Below are positions 8,447-17,620 of a stretch of 64,000 nt of DNA, piece by piece. The translations under genes were made by a program, and so were the position numbers. The DNA lies in NCBI GenBank assembly GCA_035762785.1, contig DASUCH010000043.1, positions 72,190 to 136,189 on the forward strand, written 5' to 3'. The notes beneath the pieces are model-generated. The model made no database searches. It had not been told where the DNA came from and worked only from the letters and a program-made list of their open reading frames with translations. Position 1 is the first letter of the stretch. Every line of letters starts with the position of its first letter. This stretch comes from TH1177 sp035762785. Lineage in GTDB: Archaea > Thermoproteota > Nitrososphaeria > Nitrososphaerales > Nitrososphaeraceae.

Positions 8447-10648
8447 ATGCCTAAATTCAAATCAACTCAAGATATTATTAGAATTATTGATACTAAAGAT
8501 CAAATACGTAATTTTGGTGTTATTGCTCATGTAGATCATGGTAAAACTACCATGAGTGACAGTCTTTTGGCTGCATCAGGAATTATTTCCCCTTCTGTAG
8601 CAGGACAGGCGTTAGCTCTCGATTCAATGAAACTTGAACAAAATAGGCAGATGACTATCAGAGGAGCGAATGTAACACTATTTTATGAGCACGAAGGTAA
8701 GGAATATGTTATAAATATGATCGATACACCTGGGCACATTGATTTTACTGGTAGAGTAACAAGAGCTTTACGTGCTATTGACGGAGTAGTGGTTGTTTCT
8801 GACTCTGTAGAAGGAATTATGACTCAGACTGAGACTGTAACCAGACAAGCTCTAGAGGAAAGAGTTAGGCCTGTTCTTTATATAAATAAAATAGATCGCT
8901 TGGTAAAGGAATTACGTTTAGATCCACCTGCAATGCAAAAATGGCTATCAAATATTATCGCAGAGTTCAATAAATTAGTAGATATTTATGCAGAACCAGC
9001 ATTGAAAGAGAAATGGAAGGTGAGTATACAGGCAAATAATGTAGCTTTTGGATCTGCCAAAGATAGATGGGGATTTAATTTTAAGGTAGCCCAAAAAAAG
9101 GGATTTAGTTTTAAGGATGTTTATGATGCATATACTTCTGACGATCCATCAAAGATTAAAGCTCTTTCTGAGAAAGCACCCCTTCATGAAGCAGTGCTAG
9201 GTATGGTTGTTCAGCATCATCCTCCTCCTCATATAGCTCAAAAATATAGAATCCCAAAGATATGGCCAGGAGATCTAAATTCTGATATCGGGAAGTCGTT
9301 GGTAAATTGTGATGAAAACGGTCCACCAGTTATGATGGTGACTACAATTAATGTGGATCCGCAAGCTGGCAGAATAGCTACAGGAAGATTATTTTCAGGT
9401 ACGATTAAAGATGGAGATGAGGTTTATTTAATAGATGCCAAACGACCTGGAAAAGTTCAATCCGTAAACATCTACATGGGAAATACTAGAGAAGTTGTGA
9501 GTGTTATACCTGCTGGCAATATTCCTGCTCTTTTAGGTTTAGATTATGCCGTTGCTGGTGAAACAATTTCTAGTGTTAAAAATATTGTTCCTTTTGAATC
9601 CATTAAATATGTTTCCGAACCTGTAGTAACAATTGCTGTGGAAACTAAACATCCAAAAGATCTTCCCAAGCTCGTAGAAGCTCTTCGTAAAATAACAGTT
9701 GAAGATCCAAATCTTATTATCAAAATAAATGAAGAAAGCGGAGAAACATTAATGGCTGGAATGGGGGTATTACATCTCGAGATCGCTACATCACTGTTGC
9801 AAGAAGCAGGTCTATCTATAACTACCTCTCAACCTTTAATCAATTATAGAGAGACGATTCGAACCAAAGGCGGACCTATTATGAGTAAATCTCCTAATAG
9901 ACATAATAAGATATTCATGAGAGTAGAACCACTTAAAGAAGATATTATAGAAATGATTAAAAATGGACACATAAAGGAAGATATGGATAAAAAAGAATTA
10001 GCTAAAATCCTTAGAGAAAAGGGCTGGAATGCAGATGAAGCCAGGAATGTCAGTGCTATTGATTCATCGGGAAATATGTTGATCGACGAAACTAAAGGAG
10101 TTCAATTTATTCAAGAATCAATGGACTCTATCAAATCAGGATTTGATGACGTAGTGCATTCAGGACCCCTAGCACATGAGACTCTACGAGGCGTTAAATT
10201 TGTTCTTAATCATTTTGTCCCACACGAGGACCCTGCTCATAGAGGATTAGCACAATTGATGCCGGCCACAAGAAGATCCATGTTGGGTTCTATGTTAATC
10301 GCTGATCCAGTACTTTTGGAACCTATACTAGGAATTGAAGTAAAATGTCCTCAAGAGCAAATTGGTACGGTAGCAGGAATTTTATCCGCAAAACGAGGTA
10401 AATTATTAAATGTTGACCAAAAAGGTGTTATAGCTATTATGCAAGGTGAAGTTCCAGCTTCTGAAACTTTTGATTTATCAGAGATTATGCGTGGCGGGAC
10501 TGCAGGTAAAGCACTCTGGAGTACCTACTTTAAAAGTTGGCAAGCAGTCCCTCAGTCTGTTATAAGAACCCTTATTGCTGATGTACGCAAAAGACAAGGG
10601 CTTAATCCAGAACCTCCAAGTCCTGATGAATTTATTGACAAAGAATGA
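8447..10648 (+). CDS. fusA: Translation elongation factor 2
   Basis: EF-2 is the GTPase that moves tRNA and mRNA through the ribosome after peptide transfer. At 733 residues it has the usual archaeal length. The G domain shows AHVDHGKTT (G1, about residues 27-35), the switch region RQMTIRGA, DTPGH (G3) and NKID (G4). The C-terminal domain IV contains DPAHRGLAQ (about residue 601), whose His is the expected site of diphthamide modification. The gene stands alone, and its next neighbour is a convergent interrupted gene. No frameshift or missing domain is seen. Confidence 0.97.
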   Translation: MPKFKSTQDIIRIIDTKDQIRNFGVIAHVDHGKTTMSDSLLAASGIISPSVAGQALALDSMKLEQNRQMTIRGANVTLFYEHEGKEYVINMIDTPGHIDFTGRVTRALRAIDGVVVVSDSVEGIMTQTETVTRQALEERVRPVLYINKIDRLVKELRLDPPAMQKWLSNIIAEFNKLVDIYAEPALKEKWKVSIQANNVAFGSAKDRWGFNFKVAQKKGFSFKDVYDAYTSDDPSKIKALSEKAPLHEAVLGMVVQHHPPPHIAQKYRIPKIWPGDLNSDIGKSLVNCDENGPPVMMVTTINVDPQAGRIATGRLFSGTIKDGDEVYLIDAKRPGKVQSVNIYMGNTREVVSVIPAGNIPALLGLDYAVAGETISSVKNIVPFESIKYVSEPVVTIAVETKHPKDLPKLVEALRKITVEDPNLIIKINEESGETLMAGMGVLHLEIATSLLQEAGLSITTSQPLINYRETIRTKGGPIMSKSPNRHNKIFMRVEPLKEDIIEMIKNGHIKEDMDKKELAKILREKGWNADEARNVSAIDSSGNMLIDETKGVQFIQESMDSIKSGFDDVVHSGPLAHETLRGVKFVLNHFVPHEDPAHRGLAQLMPATRRSMLGSMLIADPVLLEPILGIEVKCPQEQIGTVAGILSAKRGKLLNVDQKGVIAIMQGEVPASETFDLSEIMRGGTAGKALWSTYFKSWQAVPQSVIRTLIADVRKRQGLNPEPPSPDEFIDKE

Positions 10649-10711
10649 TAGAGCAAGCTTACAAATTTTCTAATTTTTTTATATTTTGGTATTAACCGAA
10701 TTTGACATACT

Positions 10712-11899
10712 TTAGTAATTCCAATGTATCAAACTAGTTGCTTTTTCATGTAATTTTTTATCAAAAGTTTTTATATCTACCTCTTTAAAGGGATTTATTT
10801 TTTCTAACACCGGTGGAACTTCGTTGTTATCTAATGTTGATTTATTTTTTAATTCTTCAAGTATCTTTTCTTGTAACTTTGGATGACATATTCTACTATG
10901 ATATATACATCCTAGTGATCCATTAATCATCTCTTTCAAATGTGCTTCTCCTTTGTCCTCATGAAAGTGGGGATTTCGGGTTTCAACTTGCATTACCTCT
11001 ACACCTTTATCCATTGCATCTTGATTTTCTGTAGGCAAGATTCCACCAAATTGTTAAAGTAAATTTACAATTTCATAAGTTTCTAAATAAAATCCTGAAG
11101 AAAAATTAAGTAGTTCTGCAAGTTTGAGAGACATACAATGTTCACCTGAATTTCCAGTTCGCATTACTTCCGTTTCAAATCCAGTATAATATGAAATAAG
11201 GGAATTTAAATAGTGGTTAGTAATTTCAGATACTCTACCCCATTTTGAAAAATAAATTCCGCTTTCAGAAATCTTGGGTTTATAAATCCAGGAAACTCTT
11301 ATCATCTTATAGGGCGTATCAGACATTGCAATGCCGGAAGCAAAAATTTTTACATATTCATTGACAGCACCAGGTACATAATTATCACCATCAATGAAAC
11401 CGACGTATTCTTTACCAGTCATTTTAGCAAGAAGCATTCCCAATACCATTCCTTCTGCCTTGCCGTTTCTAATGAGTTGATCAGAACCTATTAACTCATT
11501 GTAATTCACTTCTCTTAAGGTTTCAGCAAGGCCTTCATCACGCTGATGAATAATTAATGCATTTTTGTTAGCAAATCGATTAAATTGTTGAAGTGACTCT
11601 TTTTCTAATTTGTATCTATCGACTGGTTGGCGAGGACTATTTGAAACTATAATAGTCATACAATCATGAGGAATTCCGCTTAAAACACCCTCTAATAGCT
11701 TCAATCTTTCGTTTTTTATGGGAATCACTATGGCCATCTTACTTTCTATTTCTGAAATTTGCTCATTACCAACGCCGGTAATATTTTCCGACACTTTTTT
11801 TCCTTTATCTGAACCAGAATCGAGTTCAAAAACTCGCTGTACACCATGAAGACTTATTGATCCAAATCTTTCAGTAAATCGAGGTAAATCTAATTTCAT
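10712..11899 (-). pseudogene. mpgS: Mannosyl-3-phosphoglycerate synthase interrupted by an in-frame stop
   Basis: MPGS (glycosyltransferase family 55) joins GDP-mannose to 3-phosphoglycerate on the way to the compatible solute mannosylglycerate. The first 281 codons (11899 to 11057) carry the family motifs: PIKNER near the N-terminus, GKAEGM (about 147) and the metal-binding FIDGDNYVPG (about 168). A TAA at 11054-11056 then stops the frame. In exactly the same phase the sequence continues QFGGILPTENQ to 10712, giving 396 codons in total, the normal family length, with the expected C-terminal ETRNPHFHE segment. A single-base change to a stop or a sequencing error explains this better than two genes. 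The phosphatase partner (mpgP) is not nearby. Confidence 0.8.
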
Positions 11900-12317
11900 A
11901 TTTTATCTCTCCTTTTTTAGTAAAAACCAATGTAAAACGAGACTTACATATATTTAAATCAGATAAATTTTAATAATAAATTTTAATTGTAGAAATAATT
12001 TTGCATGTCTGTTTGTAATATCTTTCTAAACTTGTTATCAATTTTTAGAGTATTTTTTCCTATATTTTCATCCTCAAGTGTTCTAAGTAATTTAATCAAC
12101 GATTTTTCATCAATGAATGATTTTAATAACCTCTCTAATGATTCGTCCTCCAATTTGTAAAAGAAATGATACTATTTTATTTAACTGATATTCAATCTGA
12201 TAATATTAAAATTTTCCTTTTTTTTTAAATAATTTTTTTTAGTAAACATTTATTATGAAGAATTTATAAGATGAAATTTGTATTAATATAAAACCTAATT
12301 AACAATTTGAAATATTT
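11900..12317. other. Intergenic region between mpgS and the Cys-motif membrane protein
   Basis: This 418-base stretch is AT-rich. It contains one plausible small minus-strand frame (11983-12153) and a T-rich stretch near 12220-12240 that may act as a terminator for the membrane-protein side. Nothing else is recognised. Confidence 0.4.
11983..12153 (-). CDS. Possible small hypothetical protein (56 residues)
   Basis: A frame starting with TTG at 12153 encodes 56 residues beginning MEDESLERLLKSF and ending with TAA at 11983. It is rich in Lys, Glu and Leu with an amphipathic pattern, and its codon use resembles nearby genes. A stop lies shortly upstream in the same frame, so no better start is available. 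No family is recognised. It may be a small acidic helix-rich protein or chance. Confidence 0.3.
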   Translation of the reverse strand: MEDESLERLLKSFIDEKSLIKLLRTLEDENIGKNTLKIDNKFRKILQTDMQNYFYN

Positions 12318-13133
12318 TTAAATTATCCGATTTTTAAAAGTCTTAGCAAGTATAAATGGTGCAATCATTAATGCAGGAATACTTATAACAATAAATACAG
12401 TTTGAAACGATGCCAATATCGATATAGTTGTGGTTCCAGCACTAAATCCAAAAATTGCTGCTATTATACTACCTGCACAAGTAGGACATCCAATAAATAA
12501 CCCACATGTTGCACCAATACCTCCTATTACTCTTAAGTTATTTTTATCTTTCAATCTTTTTATCATAAAAGCATTTATAGAAATATTAAAGCCTACTAAG
12601 AATGAAACAATAAATACTAATATTATATTAAGTGGAATTAGAAGTATGAAAAAATATTCAGTTAAATAAAAATATGTTATAGGTACATACCCTATTGTGT
12701 TACAACATGGAATTATTTTTATTGAGGGATTAAATTTACTATCTTCAAAAGAGTTTGATCCATTATCAGTAAAGACAAATATCTGAGAAAGAAAACAAAA
12801 AATAATACCATAAAAAATTCCAGATAATATCATTATTAAAATGTATCTTTTTTCTTTAAATGGGAAGGAAATAAAATATTTTAAATTTTTTTTTGCTGAT
12901 TCATTTGAAACATAAAGATTCCACAAACCGAAACAAATAGCTATTGATGAGATAAACGTTATTATTAGTAATCCTATCGATATATTAAATAAGACAGGTG
13001 TAAACATTATTATATCATTATAATTTGGGTTAGTAAATTTTGAATAAAAAACATAAGACAATATTAATGATGAAACACTAAAGATTATTATTCTTAAACC
13101 TTTATTCAATAAAATACTTTCCTTTATCCTCAT
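12318..13133 (-). CDS. Polytopic membrane protein with a CPTCAG motif, unknown function
   Basis: This 271-residue protein has about six or seven hydrophobic segments (about 12-31, 39-75, 96-120, 154-192, 202-230 and 236-266). The conserved-looking feature lies in the fifth segment: GATCGLFIGCPTCAGS, with three cysteines in a small glycine-rich membrane stretch. A CCN pair in the loop near residue 143 adds two more. Such cysteines could bind metal or undergo redox chemistry, but I do not recognise the family. The gene diverges from the bifunctional-nuclease-domain gene. Confidence 0.65.
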   Translation of the reverse strand: MRIKESILLNKGLRIIIFSVSSLILSYVFYSKFTNPNYNDIIMFTPVLFNISIGLLIITFISSIAICFGLWNLYVSNESAKKNLKYFISFPFKEKRYILIMILSGIFYGIIFCFLSQIFVFTDNGSNSFEDSKFNPSIKIIPCCNTIGYVPITYFYLTEYFFILLIPLNIILVFIVSFLVGFNISINAFMIKRLKDKNNLRVIGGIGATCGLFIGCPTCAGSIIAAIFGFSAGTTTISILASFQTVFIVISIPALMIAPFILAKTFKNRII

Positions 13134-13235
13134 AGTTGTGAATTACTCTATTAAACCAAACCACCAAAAATAAATTTTATTATTATATGAATATATGAAA
13201 AATTTATCTCGTAGTTTATCCTAATATTAATAGGT

Positions 13236-13670
13236 ATGAATGATATTTTTTCATCAAATGATGAATACATTCCAGTAGAAATTAGTAATATTGGTTATGC
13301 CGATCATTTGGGATTGGAAGGTTTTTTAATTTTGAAATCTATAGAAGGAAAGGAATTTCCTATTAATGCATTTTCAGGTGAAGTTGCAAAACATATACTC
13401 AGGTTCAGAGAAGGAGACAAGAATACCATTCCTACGATATACAATCTAGTTGAAGAAATAGCTGTAATGCAAGATCTATTATTAATGGAAGTCAGAATAT
13501 ATATGAGCGGATCAGTACTACGTGCTAACTTATACTTTAGGGGAAGAAAGGACACGCTTATTCTACGAAATTATAGGGCCTCTGATGCCATTGCGCTAGC
13601 ATCATACTATGATGTTCCTATAAAAGTGAGAAAAAATTTATTTGAAGATGAATTACAAACTACAGAATAA
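13236..13670 (+). CDS. Bifunctional nuclease domain protein (DUF151)
   Basis: This 144-residue protein matches the BFN/DUF151 family, which in plants and bacteria has been linked to nuclease activity and stress response. The fold is visible from about residue 10 to 130: an EGFLILKSIEGKEFPI strand pair, the helix SGEVAKHIL, a pair of strands around LMEVRIYMSG and LYFRGRK, and the family-typical RASDAIALAS.YDVPI segment near residue 113. It stands alone, divergent from the Cys-motif membrane protein. Substrate and role in archaea are not established. Confidence 0.85.
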   Translation: MNDIFSSNDEYIPVEISNIGYADHLGLEGFLILKSIEGKEFPINAFSGEVAKHILRFREGDKNTIPTIYNLVEEIAVMQDLLLMEVRIYMSGSVLRANLYFRGRKDTLILRNYRASDAIALASYYDVPIKVRKNLFEDELQTTE

Positions 13671-14135
13671 CACAACCAGATACTTATGATTATATTATTA
13701 TATTGTTCCTTTTATTATTAAGAAAAATTTAAAAAGGGAATTGGAAACAGAAACTAAGACAAAATAATTTTATTTTATTGTACTCGTCTAAAAATTTTAC
13801 TTAATTATAAAAATATAAACGTCTAACAAAAAATCAATTAAAATAGGTTCATGCCTTTTAATTTATAACAAAGGAGAGTAAGACTCTTCCATATTTTTAT
13901 TCATAATTTTGTGAATTACTTATTAGCATATTGATCTAAGTAGCTAATTTACTTTTTTAATTTTTGATTAATATAACCATTACCATAGACATTTATAAAT
14001 AGTTATTTCTATTTTTCATTTCAATTTTTAAAAAATATTGTATTAATTAAAAATAATTATTGTCTTTTTAGCAGGTGATAATAGAACCAATAGTTAATAA
14101 ATAAATACATATATTCAATAACTCTTAGACTTGTT
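13671..14135. other. Intergenic region, no gene seen
   Basis: These 465 bases are AT-rich with stops in all frames. No structured RNA or repeat is obvious. The last 60 bases probably carry the promoter of the secreted protein gene at 14136. Confidence 0.5.
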
Positions 14136-14594
14136 ATGATACAAAAACATTCAATTTGTTTTGTAATAATAGGATTTTTATTAACTATTTCCTTTTTAGG
14201 GAGCGCTTTTGTTGTAGGTACTTTTGGTGTTGTGAATCAAACCTTGTTTCAATCGACTACTGGTGGCGCTTTGGACGTCAATATAACTTCTTATCCTGAA
14301 GTTATTAGTAAAAATAAAGAAGTACAATTTAAAATCAATTTTTTTGAACCTGGTACTGATAAAATTCAGGTTCATGTTGATTATGATTTTCAGGTCTTAA
14401 AAAATGGAACAGAAATATTTTCAGCAGCAAAACAAATTAATCAACCTCTCCTCCATACGGCAGAAGGTTCTGTTACTATTCCATTTACGTTTTCTTCTCC
14501 TGGAGTGTATTCAATTAAGATACCTGTGTTTGGGATAAACTTTATTCCCATAAACCCAGAATATGCTGAATTCAAATTTGTTATAAATAATTAA
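14136..14594 (+). CDS. Secreted or membrane-anchored beta-sandwich protein, hypothetical
   Basis: This 152-residue protein starts with a hydrophobic segment (about residues 7-30, FVIIGFLLTISFLGSAFVVG) that should act as a signal peptide or anchor. The rest consists of alternating beta-strand patterns with an FEPGTDKIQVHVDYDF section and a late FSSPGVYSIKIPVFG strand pair typical of Ig-like extracellular domains. No enzyme motif is present. It is probably a cell-surface protein; its role is unknown. Confidence 0.6.
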   Translation: MIQKHSICFVIIGFLLTISFLGSAFVVGTFGVVNQTLFQSTTGGALDVNITSYPEVISKNKEVQFKINFFEPGTDKIQVHVDYDFQVLKNGTEIFSAAKQINQPLLHTAEGSVTIPFTFSSPGVYSIKIPVFGINFIPINPEYAEFKFVINN

Positions 14595-14709
14595 TCATTA
14601 TTATCATTTTTATTCAACGTAACGTTTTTTTATTTTGTAGGGATTCTCTACATTATTATTTTGAAAGAAGAAGAAGCTTGAAATTTAAATAAGGCCTGTC
14701 TGTCGAGAA

Positions 14710-14913
14710 TTGGATGAATTAGTTATATTAGGAAAAGTACACTTTTTATCTGGTTTTCATAATGAAAGAGAAGGTTCCTATAAGATTTATCTGAAATACA
14801 CCAAAATTCATCTTTCTTCAAGAGGAATTTTTGATAAAGTTGGAGATATTGAATATCACAACAAGAAACTTCGAATAGGTTTTAGGAGTAATAAAATACT
14901 GTTAAATCGTTGA
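14710..14913 (+). CDS. Possible small hypothetical protein (67 residues)
   Basis: A TTG-initiated frame encodes a basic 67-residue protein beginning MDELVILGKVHF. A good TATA-like box (tttaaataa, near 14685-14693) sits about 20 bases upstream, which would give a nearly leaderless transcript. The nearest ATG, at 14714, is out of frame and meets a stop after one further codon. No domain is recognised. It may be a real small gene or chance. Confidence 0.35.
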   Translation: MDELVILGKVHFLSGFHNEREGSYKIYLKYTKIHLSSRGIFDKVGDIEYHNKKLRIGFRSNKILLNR

Positions 14914-14947
14914 TATGACAATACTTGATCCTCATAAAATTCTTTAT

Positions 14948-15307
14948 TTAGGACGACGAATGGCTATTCATACTTTCGAGAAATTTTTGAAGATGAGTAA
15001 CTAAATCTTTTAAAACTTCGATTTTCCTTGTTGGATTATTTGCATAATTTATAACATCATTAATGAATACTCCGATTTCAATTGTTTCCTCTCCTAAAAC
15101 CTCGATTCCTTTAGAAGTTAACAAATATGATTTTCCTGGTATTCCATACTGAATACCTGATAAAAAATAACTTTGATTTTCGTCCATTGTTTCGGTAGCC
15201 TTTATATATTCTTTTATTACCATACTACTAGCATTTTGAATATCCCCTTCGATCTGATTAATCTTTTTTGTTAACTCATTGATACACTCCAAAAGCTCCG
15301 AAATCAC
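14948..15307 (-). CDS. Hypothetical protein next to a PadR regulator
   Basis: The 119-residue product has a predicted coiled-coil or helical N-terminus (about 1-35, ELLECINELTKKINQIEG), a central segment with SYLLTSKGIEVL (about 68), which resembles the wing of a winged-helix protein, and a helical C-terminus. It lies 74 bases after the PadR-type gene on the same strand, so it may be co-transcribed with it. I do not recognise a family; a small regulator is possible. Confidence 0.55.
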   Translation of the reverse strand: MISELLECINELTKKINQIEGDIQNASSMVIKEYIKATETMDENQSYFLSGIQYGIPGKSYLLTSKGIEVLGEETIEIGVFINDVINYANNPTRKIEVLKDLVTHLQKFLESMNSHSSS

Positions 15308-15381
15308 AATACTCTTTGATATTGATATTCTTTAAGCATTTATAATTTTCCTTGCTTTCCAAGCAAAATAAATTAAAAATT

Positions 15382-15870
15382 TTATCTTATTTCTTTTTCC
15401 TGCTTTTCTATCTTTTTTAACTCTGTTATTAAAAATTCTTTATACTTTTCACGTTCCTGTTCGGTCATTTTATCCAAATTCGCACTTAATGTAGAGCCTA
15501 GAGATGAAACTCTATCAATTAAATCCATCGCCATAAACCTGCCTATACTTCCAAACCGAAACATAACATCCAATTGTTTTTGGAATATCTTTTGTATGGA
15601 TTGAATATCTTCTGCAATTCCAACACCTTTGTGTGTGACTTTATACTTTCCATTCTCTGTTTCTGAAATTAACCCTTCCTCTAATAATCTACCTAGCATA
15701 GGATAAATAAGACCAGGAGATGGTTTCCATTTTCCATCGCTTTCATAAATTGCAAAATCTATAATTTCTTTGCCGCTCATGGGTTTATCTTTTAACAAAT
15801 TTAAAATATATTGTCTAGAGAAGCCTCTCGGGATAACACTGTTTACTCTGGAAAACCAATGGGAAATCAT
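15382..15870 (-). CDS. PadR family transcriptional regulator
   Basis: This 162-residue protein has the PadR winged helix over about residues 15-90: a FSRQYILNLLKDKPMSGKEI start, SPGLIYPMLGRLLEEGLI, which is the diagnostic recognition-helix segment, and a KYKVTHKGVGIAED wing. A C-terminal helical tail (about 95-162), rich in Glu and Lys, should form the dimer. PadR proteins usually repress genes for stress or detoxification. The operator and ligand are unknown. The start ATG is followed by MISHWFSRV and precedes the decayed region. Confidence 0.85.
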   Translation of the reverse strand: MISHWFSRVNSVIPRGFSRQYILNLLKDKPMSGKEIIDFAIYESDGKWKPSPGLIYPMLGRLLEEGLISETENGKYKVTHKGVGIAEDIQSIQKIFQKQLDVMFRFGSIGRFMAMDLIDRVSSLGSTLSANLDKMTEQEREKYKEFLITELKKIEKQEKEIR

Positions 15871-15982
15871 ATAATTATAATATCACTAGCGATTTATTAA
15901 TATTTCTTTTACGTTAGTTCTGCTTTGTTATCGACTGATTTCACAAGCCGCTTCAACTCGACTGATAAACTGATAAACTGAA

Positions 15983-16132
15983 GGAGGTGAAATTTTGACA
16001 ACAATTAACGGTATTGAATATCTAACTAATTAAGAAAAGATCGAACCAATAAAAAAATTAAACCGTAAATCTAAGATTCTCTCTGAATCTATATTAACTG
16101 ATGCAGAGAATTGTCATCTTAGAAATATTTAA
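15983..16132 (+). pseudogene. Broken short frame with a perfect Shine-Dalgarno sequence
   Basis: GGAGGTGA (15983-15990) stands five bases before a TTG (15995). The frame reads MTTINGIEYLTN, then TAA at 16031, and continues in phase for another 32 codons (EKIEPIKKLNRKSK...) to a second TAA at 16130. Such a strong ribosome-binding site is unusual in this window. It is either the relic of a small gene or a short peptide. No family is recognised. Confidence 0.3.
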
Positions 16133-16157
16133 GACGAACAATAACAATAGCTCCTAA

Positions 16158-16382
16158 TATACATCCTCGTATTCAAACGTTAGAGCATATATTCTACAAA
16201 ACCAGCCTTACAATGAAATAGATTTTACTTCTGTAGCAAATTTCTATATGGCTATGGGTATTATTATTATGTATAAATACAAATCAGATGAAGATACAAA
16301 AACTATGAAAACATTGTTAGGGAGTTTTAACGACATAAAAGAGTATGGTATACTGGACCTTCACGACTCAATAGCAAAATAA
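16158..16382 (+). pseudogene. Short open frame in the decayed region
   Basis: A frame open from 16158 to the TAA at 16380-16382 contains a coding-like stretch. From the ATG at 16248 it would give 44 residues ending IKEYGILDLHDSIAK. Upstream, the same frame reads RAYILQNQPYNEIDF without a start. No homologous family is recognised; it may be the tail of a lost gene. Confidence 0.25.
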
Positions 16383-16979
16383 AAAACCACTGCTAAACCA
16401 ATATTCTTCCCTATTATACTGACAATACCATATTTAGCTCTTATCCTTCTTAGAAACAATAATTTTTAGATTGTTATCTTTTTATCTTCAAATCCCATTT
16501 TAACGAGTCACCTCTATTAAGCACTATCATTTGAGTTAACCTTTCGGGAATCGTTGTTCTTATGTATATGTCTATACTATCAGTATGTAGATGCATGGAA
16601 CACCAAAAAACGAAAACAGAAAATAGAGAAAAGGCATACTATATGATTAGACTCATCTATTAAAGAACCACTAATTGCATTAAGGTAAAATCGCAATCAT
16701 CGAATTTAAAGAAAAATGTACTACCTAGAAAAAAATGTATACACAACAATGATGGGATTCAAAAAAGGAGAATGTAAGTATAATTTTATATCATTCATAC
16801 ATACACATAATATCCAAATATACGTATGCAGTCTCCTTTCCGATACAACTTCGAAAAATGATAGTTTCTTATGATATAGGGGGAATTGTTAATACCGCCA
16901 GTACTTGACCACAACAATGTAGAATTGTTTGAAATTTAATCTAACAGAAAATATCATAAAGAGGTAAAAGGAATAACGA

Positions 16980-17291
16980 GAAGGTTTTAATCCAGAATAT
17001 TTTCGTAGAGTATGTAACTATAGATTTGTAATAAATCTAGGATTTGAAAACTCTAAAAACAATGCATCGATTATCTGTTCAGCTATGGATTAGTATTTCA
17101 AAGGTGATTCATTAAGAAAAGGAACCGACTATATCAAACAATTCTATGATATATAAATTTGCGATAATAATGGTTACAGATTAAAAACAACATTCCCTAT
17201 AAAGAATATATCTTCTGTGAAAAACATAAATAACTCTCCTGAAAATCATTCAACTAGAATATATGTTTGTTTTGGAGAAAAATGAATGTCA
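16980..17291 (+). pseudogene. Relic of an insertion-sequence transposase, N-terminal part
   Basis: One frame reads FNPEYFRRVCNYRFVINLG, then FENSKNNASIICSAMD, a TAG, YFKGDSLRKGTDYIKQFYDI, a TAA, and a further 40 codons to a TGA at about 17289. The pattern of a Cys-containing RF segment followed by an alpha-helical 'A.D.YF.G.SLRK...H.KQFY' section is that of the zinc-ribbon/helix-turn-helix N-terminus of rve-type DDE transposases common in thaumarchaea. The catalytic domain is gone. Two internal stops and the truncation mark it as dead. Confidence 0.5.
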
Positions 17292-17410
17292 TCAGTTGTC
17301 TTGTAGCTCATTTACATGCAGTCGAATACTCGGTAGACCATTCCTATAGCATCTAACATTAGCATAAAGTATTAAAAAAATATATATTGAATTTTATTAA
17401 ATCTTTTATT

Positions 17411-17569
17411 ATGACTATGAAATGTCCTGTGTGCGGAAACATTATGATATGGCTAAATGGGTCTATTAGTCATGATCCTCCAGTTAAATATTATTCTTGT
17501 CGGGAATGTCTGATAGGTATTTCTAAATTCTCTGAAACTAATTATGATATTTATGAAATCAAAAATTAA
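17411..17569 (+). CDS. Small zinc-ribbon-like protein (52 residues)
   Basis: The product begins MTMKCPVCGN and carries a second pair CREC about 25 residues later, a typical treble-clef or ribbon zinc site. A TATA-like stretch (aaaaaatatatatt, about 17375-17387) precedes the ATG at 17411 by roughly 25 bases, which favours this start over an upstream TTG at 17387. It lies directly before the PEP mutase-family gene. Function unknown; many such archaeal proteins bind nucleic acid or protein partners. Confidence 0.5.
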   Translation: MTMKCPVCGNIMIWLNGSISHDPPVKYYSCRECLIGISKFSETNYDIYEIKN

Positions 17570-17620
17570 CAATAATTTTTAAATCTATTTATTAATCAAT
17601 AAATCTGTTAAAATAGTGAG

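Larger units (their letters stand above)
15871..17410. other. Decayed, gene-poor region with transposase relic
   Basis: About 1.5 kb has no intact gene. Short coding-like frames are broken by stops: one after a strong ribosome-binding site near 15983, one at about 16158-16382 and one at about 16980-17291 that resembles a transposase N-terminus. Tandem copies of ACTGATAA lie at 15961-15980. The region looks like old inserted DNA in decay. Confidence 0.6.

Noticed and set aside
11054..11056. Recoding of the TAA in mpgS (selenocysteine or pyrrolysine)
   Set aside because: Known recoding uses TGA or TAG, not TAA, and no special structure is seen nearby.
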